From NCBI RefSeq assembly GCF_021568315.1, contig NZ_JAKGSI010000001.1:372001-436000 (forward strand): 64,000 bases of DNA, given 5' to 3'. This document shows positions 16,771-25,066 of this stretch, piece after piece (positions within the stretch are counted from its first letter, which is position 1; every line of letters starts with the position of its first letter). The translations under genes and the position numbers were made by a program. The notes beneath the pieces were generated by a model. The model searched no databases. It was given only the letters and a program-made list of their open reading frames with translations, and was not told the DNA's origin. The DNA comes from Corynebacterium uropygiale. Lineage in GTDB: Bacteria; Actinomycetota; Actinomycetes; Mycobacteriales; Mycobacteriaceae.

Positions 16771-19125
16771 ATGGGGATCACCGGGGTTGTGCTCGTGGGA
16801 ATCGTGGTGTTCTGCGTTCCCGGCTTTCTTTTCTCGTGGATATCGGGGGTGCGGGCGCCCTGGGCGGCGGCCATGTCCCTGCCGGTGAGCTTCGGGATCT
16901 TCGGGTTCGCTGGCTGGCTGACCAGCGTCTTAGGCGGGCGCTACATGATGAGCTCGCTCATCGTGGTGTGGCTCTTCTTCCTTGTGATCGCCGCGGTGTG
17001 GCGCTGGGTGGCCTATATCTTTGACCGCCGCCCGCACAACCCGGAAAGCGAAGGGGAGACGGTTCTGCAGGGGCCGAAGGGCGTCGTGATTGAAACGCCC
17101 GTGGACGCCGAGTTTGAGGCCGCCCCGGTGGCGTCGACGCCCACCGAGCCGGACCCCAAGCCGCCGGCCCGCCCCTCCTTCTTCTCTCCTGGCGGCTGGT
17201 CGGATCCGCGGTGGATTCTGCCGGCCCTCGGCGTGGTGGCGGGCATGCTGCTCATTATCATTCCGAGTATCCGCTGGCTCAACGCCCTGCCCCACGGGAT
17301 GGACGACGTCTTCCAGGGCTGGGATGTGCACTGGCACGCCTCGGTGATCCGCTGGATTGAGGAGACCGGCAACGCGGACCCCACGCGCATGGGCGAGCTC
17401 CACAACCCGGAGAATCATTACCCCATGTACTACCCGGTGGCGTGGCATGCCGGGGTGTGGATCCTGGCGCACATCATGGGGCTGAGCCCCGCGACCGCCG
17501 TGAACTACGGCTCCATCATCATCCCGGGGATTGTGGCCCCGCTGTCGGCGGCGACGCTCGCCTGGCGCCTCATCAACGATCGCTCCCTGTTTTCCCAGAT
17601 GGCCTCGGCTTTCGCGGCGGTCATCATCACGGGTATCCCGGCCTACTACTGGATTGGGAACTATGTGGGCGCCTGGCCGTACACGGCGGCGCTCTGCGCC
17701 TGCGGCATCGTGTTGGCGGCGTTCATGTCGGCCCCCTACCGGCCGATCATGCTCCTGGCCTGCGGGGTCTCCTTCATGGGGATCGTGCAGCTGCATCCGG
17801 CGTCGGCGACGGTGGTGATCCTCGGGCTCGGGCTGTGGTGGCTTCTCTGGCTCCTGTGGAACCCGGTGCGCACTCCGCAGTCGATCCTCGGTTCCCTGGG
17901 ATGCCGGCTTCGCGACGTGCTCATCCTGGCCGCCGGTGGGCTCATCGGCGTGGTGCCGCTTCTGCCGCAGGTGCTGGGGCGCACGAGCGACATGGAGGGG
18001 GTGGCCTCCTTCAGCGCGACGGAGGACATCACCCTTGCCGAGAGCATCCGCAAGACCATCACCATGACCACCCGGCACGTCAACGACGGCGCCCCCTTCC
18101 ACTTCATGTGGGTGGTGGTGCCGGCACTGCTCGGGCTTCTCATCCTCATCATCTGGCGCAGGAACATCTGGGCCCTGCTCTTCTACCTCATCAGCGGGAT
18201 CCTCACCGTCAACGCGCTCACGCCGCTGCCGGATCCCTATGGGAAGCTCCTCAACATCGTTGGGCAGTTCCACTACGCAACACCCCACCGCCTCATCATG
18301 CCCGTGGCACTCATCAGTGCGGCCTCCGCGGGGGTGGCGATCACCGCGATCCTCGCCCTCCTGCTCCGGCCGCTGCGGCGGCGCTCGACGCGCTGGGCGG
18401 GCGTCAGCATGGTGGCGCTCACCCTGCTGGGCACCGGGGGACTGGGCTGGTACGCGCATGCGGACGTCGAGAAGGAAGGCCGGTGGGTGATCCAATCCGC
18501 GCGGCAGGAGATCCACACCTTCACCGACAAAGACCGGCGGGCCTTCGCGTGGCTCGCGAAGCAGCCCAAGGCCTATGATGGGCTCATCTTCCACGATCCC
18601 TCCGACGGCGCGGGGTGGATGTACCCGCTGGAGGGGCTGCCCAGTATCGCGCGCCACTACCACTGGCCGATGCCCGTCTACTACACGGACTCCTATCACC
18701 TGTGGGAGCACATCGACAGGATGGGGGCCGGCCTCCCGGGCGACCCCGACGCACAGAACGAGACGGACCGGCTGGCCGAGAAACTCGGCGTCCACTACGT
18801 GGTCCTCTCGCCGCCGAACTTCTGGGCCTTCCAGGTTCCCCACGAGCCGCTCACCGAGGGCACCTACACCGCGCCGGGGCTGACGCTGGTGTACAAGGAG
18901 GGCGAGGACGCGATCTTCGTCGTCAACTCCAGCTTCACCGACGAGGAAATCCAGGCCATGCGCACCTCCGGGGACTCCCCGGAGCAGCTGCCGCACCAGC
19001 CCACCTACGGGGAGCTGGGGATCGCGCGGACCGCGGCGGAAGTGAACAAGCCCTACTTCCACCGGCCCGGCGACGGGCGCGTGAGCGGGGGCTCGACGGC
19101 CGCTGCGGGCGTGGGTGCGTGGTAG
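16771..19125 (+). CDS. Large polytopic membrane protein (DUF6541-like)
   Basis: 784 residues. It has an N-terminal group of three or four helices, a cytoplasmic Pro/Glu linker (about residues 85-140), then about ten helices, and a C-terminal extracytoplasmic domain of roughly 200 residues (about 580-784). The overall shape, with a loop after the first post-linker helix (LPHGMDDVFQGWDVHWHAS) rich in Asp/His/Trp, resembles GT-C-type membrane glycosyltransferases. This is structural inference, not homology shown here. It lies just before eccB in the same orientation and may work in envelope polysaccharide or lipid synthesis. I do not recognise a named gene. Confidence 0.7.
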   Translation: MGITGVVLVGIVVFCVPGFLFSWISGVRAPWAAAMSLPVSFGIFGFAGWLTSVLGGRYMMSSLIVVWLFFLVIAAVWRWVAYIFDRRPHNPESEGETVLQGPKGVVIETPVDAEFEAAPVASTPTEPDPKPPARPSFFSPGGWSDPRWILPALGVVAGMLLIIIPSIRWLNALPHGMDDVFQGWDVHWHASVIRWIEETGNADPTRMGELHNPENHYPMYYPVAWHAGVWILAHIMGLSPATAVNYGSIIIPGIVAPLSAATLAWRLINDRSLFSQMASAFAAVIITGIPAYYWIGNYVGAWPYTAALCACGIVLAAFMSAPYRPIMLLACGVSFMGIVQLHPASATVVILGLGLWWLLWLLWNPVRTPQSILGSLGCRLRDVLILAAGGLIGVVPLLPQVLGRTSDMEGVASFSATEDITLAESIRKTITMTTRHVNDGAPFHFMWVVVPALLGLLILIIWRRNIWALLFYLISGILTVNALTPLPDPYGKLLNIVGQFHYATPHRLIMPVALISAASAGVAITAILALLLRPLRRRSTRWAGVSMVALTLLGTGGLGWYAHADVEKEGRWVIQSARQEIHTFTDKDRRAFAWLAKQPKAYDGLIFHDPSDGAGWMYPLEGLPSIARHYHWPMPVYYTDSYHLWEHIDRMGAGLPGDPDAQNETDRLAEKLGVHYVVLSPPNFWAFQVPHEPLTEGTYTAPGLTLVYKEGEDAIFVVNSSFTDEEIQAMRTSGDSPEQLPHQPTYGELGIARTAAEVNKPYFHRPGDGRVSGGSTAAAGVGAW

Positions 19126-19178
19126 GGCTGGGGCTGGGGCCGGGCGCTGCGGATCTGGCGCGCGGCCCTGCCCCCTGG

Positions 19179-19184
19179 TATGAT
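19179..19184 (+). promoter_or_regulatory. Extended -10 before eccB
   Basis: TATGAT preceded by TGG, 77 nt before the eccB ATG. It suggests that eccB can be transcribed separately from the upstream membrane-protein gene. Confidence 0.4.
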
Positions 19185-19261
19185 CCCCCTCACTGTCGAG
19201 TGACACTGTCTATCGGGGAGCGGTTCGGGGGAATCGCTCGGGGATTCTTAGAGGGGGAAGC

Positions 19262-20533
19262 ATGGCTGATCGCCTGTTATCGACGTCATCTGCCCAGGTC
19301 AGCGGGCATAGATTTCTGAAGCGCCGGGTGGAGCACGCGCTGGTCCTCGGCGATGCCCGCATGATCCACGATCCGCTGGCCCGACGCTACCGGGCGGCGC
19401 TGAGCGGAATGATCCTCGCGCTTCTCATCGGCGCGGGGGCGGGGCTCATGGCCGTCATCCGCCCCGCGATCAACCCGGGTGAGGCCCCCATCCTGCGCAG
19501 CGACTCCGGGGCGCTCTTCGTCCGCGCGGGGGAGCGGATCCATCCGGTGGCCAATCTCGCGACGGCGCGGCTGATCGCCGGCAGCCCCGAGGACCCCGCG
19601 CGGATCTCCGATTCGGTGCTGCTGCGCGAACCCCTCGGCCCGCCGCTGGGCATTCCGGACGCGCCGGGGGTCTTTGCGGCCGGTGCCGTCGACGAGCTGC
19701 ACTGGGCCGCGTGTGCCGAGCCCGCGGGGGTGATCTCCGTCCGTGCCCGGGCGGAGGTGCGGGACCTCGGCGCGAAGGAGGCGGTGCTCGTCGCGCCGGC
19801 GGGGGAGGGCGCCGGCGAGGGGGCCGCGGACGGCGCGGAGTGGATGCTCACGGGGGAGGGCCGACGCCTCCTCCCGCCCGCCGAGAGCGCCGAGGGCAGG
19901 GCCGTCCGACGGGCGCTGCGCATCGACGCGCGCACCCCGCGCTGGACGCCGCCGGAGGCCTTCCTCAGCGCCACGCAGGAGCTCCCGCCCATGAGCCTTC
20001 CGCCCGGCACGCTCCTGCGCACCGAGGACGGCGGCTGGTGGCTTGAGCACGAGGGCACGGTGCGATTCTTGAGCGGTCTTCAGGCCGGCATCCTGTCCGA
20101 CGCCGGCTGGCCTATCCGCGACGTCGGGCGCAGCTACCCTGCCCAGCAGCCCGACGCGACGGGCCCGGGGATCGACCTGCCGGAGGCCGCGCCCGCGTGG
20201 GTGGATCCCGCGGCGGACACGCTGTGTGCGACGGGGGAGGCGGGGATCGGCCGCCCGGTCGGTGCCGAGGGGGAGCGGGGCGTGGAGCTCGCGGGGGACT
20301 CGCTCGCTGGGCGCTATGCCGGGCCGCGCGAGGGCGCCGTCGCGGTGAAAAGTGGCGGAGGCCTACATATGGTCTCAGAGTGGGGCACGGTACACCGGGT
20401 GGCGGATGCCGAGGCCGCGGCTGCCCTGGGGATCGATGGGAAACAGGCCAGGTCAGCGCCGTGGTCGGTGCTGAGACTCCTGCCGCAGGGCGCGGTGCTG
20501 GGGCGCCAGCACATTCCGGGCGTGGAGCCCTAA
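19262..20533 (+). CDS. eccB: Type VII secretion protein EccB (ESX-4)
   Basis: 423 residues. The N-terminus has the EccB signature SAQVSGHRFLKRRVEHALVL followed by DPLARRYRA and one membrane helix (about 43-66). The remaining ~350 residues are periplasmic with repeated beta-rich domains and conserved Cys residues. EccB is a core component of the ESX membrane complex and shows ATPase-related activity in some systems. It is shorter than mycobacterial EccB (about 480). GAGGGGG precedes the ATG. A terminator follows, so it is separated from the next operon. Confidence 0.9.
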   Translation: MADRLLSTSSAQVSGHRFLKRRVEHALVLGDARMIHDPLARRYRAALSGMILALLIGAGAGLMAVIRPAINPGEAPILRSDSGALFVRAGERIHPVANLATARLIAGSPEDPARISDSVLLREPLGPPLGIPDAPGVFAAGAVDELHWAACAEPAGVISVRARAEVRDLGAKEAVLVAPAGEGAGEGAADGAEWMLTGEGRRLLPPAESAEGRAVRRALRIDARTPRWTPPEAFLSATQELPPMSLPPGTLLRTEDGGWWLEHEGTVRFLSGLQAGILSDAGWPIRDVGRSYPAQQPDATGPGIDLPEAAPAWVDPAADTLCATGEAGIGRPVGAEGERGVELAGDSLAGRYAGPREGAVAVKSGGGLHMVSEWGTVHRVADAEAAAALGIDGKQARSAPWSVLRLLPQGAVLGRQHIPGVEP

Positions 20534-20537
20534 CCGG

Positions 20538-20567
20538 GCCGCGGGCGGGAGCGCGGCTGTCTTTTCC
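20538..20567 (+). terminator. Rho-independent terminator after eccB
   Basis: GCCGCG (20538-20543)/CGCGGC (20552-20557) with an 8-nt loop, then TGTCTTTTCC. Confidence 0.55.
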
Positions 20568-20592
20568 TCATGACGCCCCGCGGGGAAGGGTC

Positions 20593-20598
20593 TACTCT
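20593..20598 (+). promoter_or_regulatory. -10 box of a leaderless FAD-oxidoreductase transcript
   Basis: TACTCT ends 8 nt before the ATG at 20607; no Shine-Dalgarno. Confidence 0.5.
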
Positions 20599-20606
20599 GG
20601 GGGACT

Positions 20607-22121
20607 ATGCGGTGGATAGAAAGTGCAGTAAAGGCGGGCAGTGCGGTCACTCAGTCCATCCACCTGGGACGGGGATTGGACGCCCGCACCGTGCAGCCGG
20701 TCGGTTGGTACGAGCACGATCTGGCGGTCCGCGCCGTGCAGGAGAGCTTCGAGCGCATCCCCGCCGGGGAGCGCGTTCGCCTGGCGAAGAAGACCTCCAA
20801 CCTCTTCAGAGGCCGGAAGGACACCTCGGTCCCCGGGCTCGACGTCTCTGGGCTCGGCGGGGTCATCGCCATTGACCCCGAGGCCCGGACCGCCGATGTC
20901 CAGGGCATGTGCACCTACGAGGATCTCGTCGATGCCACGCTGCCTTTTGGCCTCTGCCCCATGGTGGTGCCCCAGCTGAAGACCATCACCCTGGGTGGCG
21001 CGGTGACGGGGATGGGCGTCGAGTCCACCTCCTTCCGCTGTGGTCTGCCGCATGAGTCCGTCCTGGAGATGGACATCTTCACCGGGGAGGGCCGCATCCT
21101 CACGTGCTCGCCCACCCAGAACGAGGACCTCTTCCGCGGGTTCCCGAACTCCTACGGCTCCCTGGGCTACGCGGTGCGTCTGAAGATCGAGCTCATGCCC
21201 GTCGAGCCCGTCGTCGAGCTCCGCCACGTGCGCTGTCACTCCTTCGCGGAGACGGCGCGCCTGCTCGCTCAGATTGCCGACGACGGCGAGTACGAGGGCG
21301 AGCCCGTCGAGTACCTCGATGGCGTTGCGTTTTCGCCGGAGGAGTCCTACCTGGTGCTGGGGCGGGGCACGTCGGAACCGGGCCCGACCAGCGATTACAC
21401 CCGCGAGCACATCTACTACCGCTCCCTCCAGCACCCGGAGGGCGTGACGAGGGACCGCCTCAGCATCAGGGATTACATTTGGCGCTGGGACACGGATTGG
21501 TTCTGGTGCTCGCGGGCCTTCGGCACCCAAAACCCCACGGTGCGACGGCTGTGGCCGCGTGATCTCCTGCGCTCGAGCTTCTATTGGAAGCTCATCGGGC
21601 TGGACCGCAAGTACGACATTGCGGATCGTTTGGAGGAGCGCGCCGGGCGGCCTGCGCGCGAGCGGGTGGTCCAGGACATCGAGGTGACCAGCGATAAGCT
21701 GGCGGATTTCCTCGAGTGGTTCTTCCAGGCGAGCGAGATCGAGCCGGTGTGGCTGTGCCCGATTCGCCTCCGCCGGGGTGTGTCGGAGCTCGTCGGCACG
21801 GGCGAGGTGGTGAAGGACTCCCCGCACCCCTGGCCGCTGTACCCGCTCGACGCGGAGCAGTTGTGGGTGAACGTGGGCTTTTGGTCGAGCGTTCCGGTGG
21901 ACCTGCTGGGCTCGGATGCCGAACCCGGCGCCTTCAACCGGCTGGTCGAGCGGCGGGTTGCCGAGCTGGGCGGCCACAAGTCGCTGTACTCGGAGGCCTT
22001 CTACACGCGGGAGGAATTCGAGAGCTTGTACGGCGGGGCGATCCCCGAGGAGCTCAAGGGGGTGTACGACCCGGATCGTCGTTTCCCCGGGCTGTATGAC
22101 AAGACCGTCCGCGGCGCCTAA
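20607..22121 (+). CDS. FAD-binding oxidoreductase, putative 10-methylene fatty acid reductase (BfaA/TmsA-like)
   Basis: 504 residues. An N-terminal FAD-binding PCMH-type domain (about 55-200) is recognisable from KKTSNLFRGR, GGVIAIDPEARTADVQGMC and VPQLKTITLGGAVTGMGVES. The C-terminal part resembles the DHCR24/seladin-like reductases. Paired with the following SAM methyltransferase, it matches the two-gene system (Rv0449c/ufaA1, also called bfaAB or tmsAB) that converts oleoyl lipids to 10-methyl stearic (tuberculostearic) acid. The reductase would reduce the 10-methylene intermediate with NADPH. Assignment is by family pairing, not by search. It is located inside the ESX-4 locus. Confidence 0.75.
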   Translation: MRWIESAVKAGSAVTQSIHLGRGLDARTVQPVGWYEHDLAVRAVQESFERIPAGERVRLAKKTSNLFRGRKDTSVPGLDVSGLGGVIAIDPEARTADVQGMCTYEDLVDATLPFGLCPMVVPQLKTITLGGAVTGMGVESTSFRCGLPHESVLEMDIFTGEGRILTCSPTQNEDLFRGFPNSYGSLGYAVRLKIELMPVEPVVELRHVRCHSFAETARLLAQIADDGEYEGEPVEYLDGVAFSPEESYLVLGRGTSEPGPTSDYTREHIYYRSLQHPEGVTRDRLSIRDYIWRWDTDWFWCSRAFGTQNPTVRRLWPRDLLRSSFYWKLIGLDRKYDIADRLEERAGRPARERVVQDIEVTSDKLADFLEWFFQASEIEPVWLCPIRLRRGVSELVGTGEVVKDSPHPWPLYPLDAEQLWVNVGFWSSVPVDLLGSDAEPGAFNRLVERRVAELGGHKSLYSEAFYTREEFESLYGGAIPEELKGVYDPDRRFPGLYDKTVRGA

Positions 22122-22185
22122 GGCGCTACGGGAGGCACCACAATTCAAGAGAGTGACGAGAGTGAAGGGAAAAGAGTAGAGCGAG

Positions 22186-23484
22186 ATGTCTGGACACAAC
22201 TTTGAACCGATGACTGTTGCCGAGATGGTGGAGTCGATGACCACTCCGCCACTCCCGTTTCACATCACTGCTTTTGATGGCTCGAGCACGGGCCCGGAGG
22301 ACAGCCCGTATCGCCTGCATTTAGCGAGCCCGGAGGGCCTGGCCTACATCGCGACGGCCCCCGGTGACCTCGGCCTTGCCCGCGCGTACATCACGGGCGG
22401 CCTGCAGATCCATGGTGAGCACCCGGGTCACCCGATCGGGATGTTCGATTCCCTGCAGAAGCTCTACACGTCGATTCACCGTCCCGACGCCGCGACCGTT
22501 GTCAGCTTGCTCCGCTCGCTCAAGCACTACAACGCCTTTAAGCTGCAGCCCATCCCGGAGGTGGAGCAGACGAGCCGCTGGCGCAAGGCGCTGGTGGAGG
22601 GCCTGTCCCGTCACTCCAAGGAAAGGGATAAGGAGTCGGTTTCCTCGCACTATGACGTCGGCAATGATTTTTATGAGTTGGTGCTTGGGCCCTCGATGAC
22701 CTACACCTGCGCCTACTACCCGGAGGGCGGGGACCTGAAGGCTGCGCAGGAGAACAAGCATCGCCTCGTTTTTGAGAAGCTCCATGTCCACGAGGGGGAC
22801 CGGCTGCTGGACATCGGCTGCGGCTGGGGGCAGATGGTGCTCTTCGCGGCGCGCCGCGGGGTGAAGGCCCTGGGCGTGACGCTCTCCCAGGAGCAGTACG
22901 AGTGGGCGCAGAAGGCTATTGCGGCGGAGGGCCTGGAGGATCTCGCTGAGGTTCGCTGCATGGATTATCGCGATGTGCCGGAGGGTGAGTTCGATGCGAT
23001 CTCGGCGATCGGCATCCTGGAGCACATCGGCCTGGCGAATTACACGGATTACTTCACGGAGCTCTACGGAAAGCTCAAGCCGGGCGGCCGCTTGCTCAAC
23101 CACTGCATCACCTACCCGGATAACCATCCGCGCAAGGCCGGCAGCTTCATCGACCGCTACATCTTCCCCGATGGGGAGCTCTCCGGCTCCGGCACGATCA
23201 TCAAGAAGATGCAGGATGTGGGCTTCGAGGTCCTCCACGAGGAGAACCTGCGCTTCGACTACCAGCGCACTCTCCACGATTGGTGCGAGAATCTCCGCGA
23301 GCACTGGGATGAGGCCGTCGACCTCGTCGGCGAGCCCATCGCCCGCCTCTGGGGCCTCTACATGGCGGGCTCCGAGTGGGGATTCCGCCACAATGTGGTC
23401 CAGCTTCACCAGGTGCTGGGCGTGAAGCTCATGGAGGATGACTCCCGCGGCGAGCTCCCGGAGCGCATGTGGTGGGAGGTCTAA
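22186..23484 (+). CDS. SAM-dependent fatty acid methyltransferase, cyclopropane synthase family (BfaB/UfaA1-like)
   Basis: 432 residues, the full length of the CFA synthase family. The SAM-binding motif LLDIGCGWGQM is near residue 207, and YDVGNDFYELVLGPSMTYTCAYY is the conserved active-site region preceding it. SAIGILEHIGLANY and NLRFDYQRTLHDW follow. It methylates the double bond of unsaturated acyl phospholipids. With the preceding FAD reductase, the expected product is a 10-methyl branched acid rather than a cyclopropane. It starts 64 bp after the reductase and is in the same operon. Confidence 0.82.
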   Translation: MSGHNFEPMTVAEMVESMTTPPLPFHITAFDGSSTGPEDSPYRLHLASPEGLAYIATAPGDLGLARAYITGGLQIHGEHPGHPIGMFDSLQKLYTSIHRPDAATVVSLLRSLKHYNAFKLQPIPEVEQTSRWRKALVEGLSRHSKERDKESVSSHYDVGNDFYELVLGPSMTYTCAYYPEGGDLKAAQENKHRLVFEKLHVHEGDRLLDIGCGWGQMVLFAARRGVKALGVTLSQEQYEWAQKAIAAEGLEDLAEVRCMDYRDVPEGEFDAISAIGILEHIGLANYTDYFTELYGKLKPGGRLLNHCITYPDNHPRKAGSFIDRYIFPDGELSGSGTIIKKMQDVGFEVLHEENLRFDYQRTLHDWCENLREHWDEAVDLVGEPIARLWGLYMAGSEWGFRHNVVQLHQVLGVKLMEDDSRGELPERMWWEV

Positions 23485-23508
23485 GCCTCCGCTAGTCTGG
23501 GCTGCACT

Positions 23509-23937
23509 ATGGCAACGATGCGTCAGATGGTCCATGAGCGGATCGAACAGTTCAAGGACACTCACCAGAAAACCAAGGAAAGCCGCTATGGCTTCCTTGT
23601 TCGTCCGCTCACCCTGATCCTGGGGTGGACCGTGATGATTGCCGGGATTATTATGATTCCGCTGCCGGGGCAGGGGTGGCTCACCGTCTTTATCGGTGTG
23701 GGCATCCTCTCCCTCGAACAGAAGTGGGCGAGCAACCTCTTGACCTGGGGTGTTCGCCAGTATGACCGCTTTGTGGAGTGGTATGGCCGCCAGAGTTTTG
23801 GGCTCAAGGCCGTGTTTATGGTGGCTCTCATTGTGCTCATCTGGGTGGTGTTCATCGGCCTGGCCTATGCCTTCTGGAAGTGGGGTTCGGCGGATTGGCT
23901 CGACCCCGCCGCCCGATGGATCGGATTGCGCCGTTAA
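23509..23937 (+). CDS. Small membrane protein, TIGR02611-like
   Basis: 142 residues. After a charged N-terminal helix there are two adjacent hydrophobic segments around PLPGQGWLTVFIGVGILSLE, the PGxGW pattern of the TIGR02611/PGPGW membrane family, and a third helix near residue 100. Function unknown. It follows the methyltransferase by 24 bp, with a possible own -10 (TAGTCT, 23493-23498). A third gene (tmsC) is described in some 10-methyl fatty acid operons; I cannot tell whether this protein belongs to it. Its last 86 bp overlap the end of mycP on the other strand. Confidence 0.7.
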   Translation: MATMRQMVHERIEQFKDTHQKTKESRYGFLVRPLTLILGWTVMIAGIIMIPLPGQGWLTVFIGVGILSLEQKWASNLLTWGVRQYDRFVEWYGRQSFGLKAVFMVALIVLIWVVFIGLAYAFWKWGSADWLDPAARWIGLRR

Positions 23938-25066
23938 GAACCCAGCCGCCCACGCCAACGCCCGCGAGCAGCGCGCAGAGCTGGAGGCTTCGGCGCCGGG
24001 GTGAGGTGTCGACGACCGGCTGGGCGGCAAGCCGCACGGGGCGCGCGGCCTCATCCTCCACCCGGGTGGGGCCGGGCAGATGCGTGAGCGCGGCGAGGGG
24101 AGTGATCTCCCCGGTGGCGGGGAGCGCCGAGGAGGCGAGCCGGTGCCGGATCTGGGCGGCGGACTCGTGGGGGTAGCGGGATCTCAGCAGCGCCGCGATG
24201 CCGCTGACTACGGGTGTTGCGAAGCTCGTCCCCTCCCACGAGCGTACGCCCTCGTCGGTGAGGACACCCTCGGCCGGCCGGGGATCGCCCACGGGGGAAA
24301 GCCCTCGCGCGACGTGTCCCGGCGCGGCGAGGAGATCGGGGCCGGGGAGGGAATAGTTCGCGATGCGCCCCTCCGGGGTGAGTGCGGAGACCCCCACGAC
24401 GGTATCCGCGTGGGCGGGGTACACCACATCCCCGGGTGAGCAGCCCTGGCTGGCATTGCCCGCGGCGGCGACGACCACGACATCGCGTTCTTCGGCGTGG
24501 GCGAGCGCGGCGTCGAGGGGAGTGTGGTCAACTCTCTCGTTCTGGGTCGGGGAGAGGCATGCGACCACCGAGAGATTGATGACGCGCGCCCCCTTGTCCA
24601 CGGCCTCGTTGATGGCGGTGGCCATGCTCGCGAGGGTGCCGGCGGCATCGCGATGGGTTGACGACGTCTGGCGGATGCTGAGGATGCGCGCCCCGGGTGC
24701 GATGCCGACGATGTCATCGTGCCCCGGGTCGGGCCGTGCCCCGATGATGCCGGCGACAATCGTGCCGTGGCGATCGCAGTCCTCCGTGCCATCGCCCTCC
24801 CCGACGAGGTCTCCGCCCCCGATGACCTCGCCGAGCCGCGGGTGCGGGTGGACCCCGGTGTCGATGACGGCAACGGTGATGCCCTCGCCCTGGCTGAAGC
24901 GGTGGGCGGCTGCGAGCTCAGAATCGGGCGGGCCCGGAGGGTTGGTGCTGTGGGAGAGCTCGGCGCAGCGTTCCTCCGCGCCGGCGAGGGGGAGAGGAAG
25001 AATCACCATCATCCCCCAGAGCAGCCCAAGGACAAGGGCAAAAGCCCATGGTTGGTGTGTTCGCAT
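23852..25066 (-). CDS. mycP: Mycosin, ESX-4 subtilisin-like serine protease MycP
   Basis: 404 residues from ATG 25066; the longer open frame upstream overlaps eccD and is rejected. A signal peptide (about 1-30) precedes the S8 protease domain. The catalytic triad is Asp69 in AVIDTGV, His100 in DRHGTIVAGI and Ser281 in GTSFATPVVSG, with the oxyanion Asn204 in AAGNAS. A C-terminal membrane anchor (about 360-380) is followed by a basic tail. Mycosins stabilise the ESX core complex and can process substrates. Its ATG overlaps the eccD stop (TAATG), so the two are coupled. The 3' end runs antisense into the neighbouring gene by 86 bp. Confidence 0.92.
   Translation of the reverse strand: MRTHQPWAFALVLGLLWGMMVILPLPLAGAEERCAELSHSTNPPGPPDSELAAAHRFSQGEGITVAVIDTGVHPHPRLGEVIGGGDLVGEGDGTEDCDRHGTIVAGIIGARPDPGHDDIVGIAPGARILSIRQTSSTHRDAAGTLASMATAINEAVDKGARVINLSVVACLSPTQNERVDHTPLDAALAHAEERDVVVVAAAGNASQGCSPGDVVYPAHADTVVGVSALTPEGRIANYSLPGPDLLAAPGHVARGLSPVGDPRPAEGVLTDEGVRSWEGTSFATPVVSGIAALLRSRYPHESAAQIRHRLASSALPATGEITPLAALTHLPGPTRVEDEAARPVRLAAQPVVDTSPRRRSLQLCALLAGVGVGGWVLNGAIRSIGRRGRANPPNPTSRRHRPGR

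Noticed and set aside
20592..22244. 550-codon open frame on the minus strand
   Set aside because: Antisense to the FAD oxidoreductase; low-quality composition and no motif.
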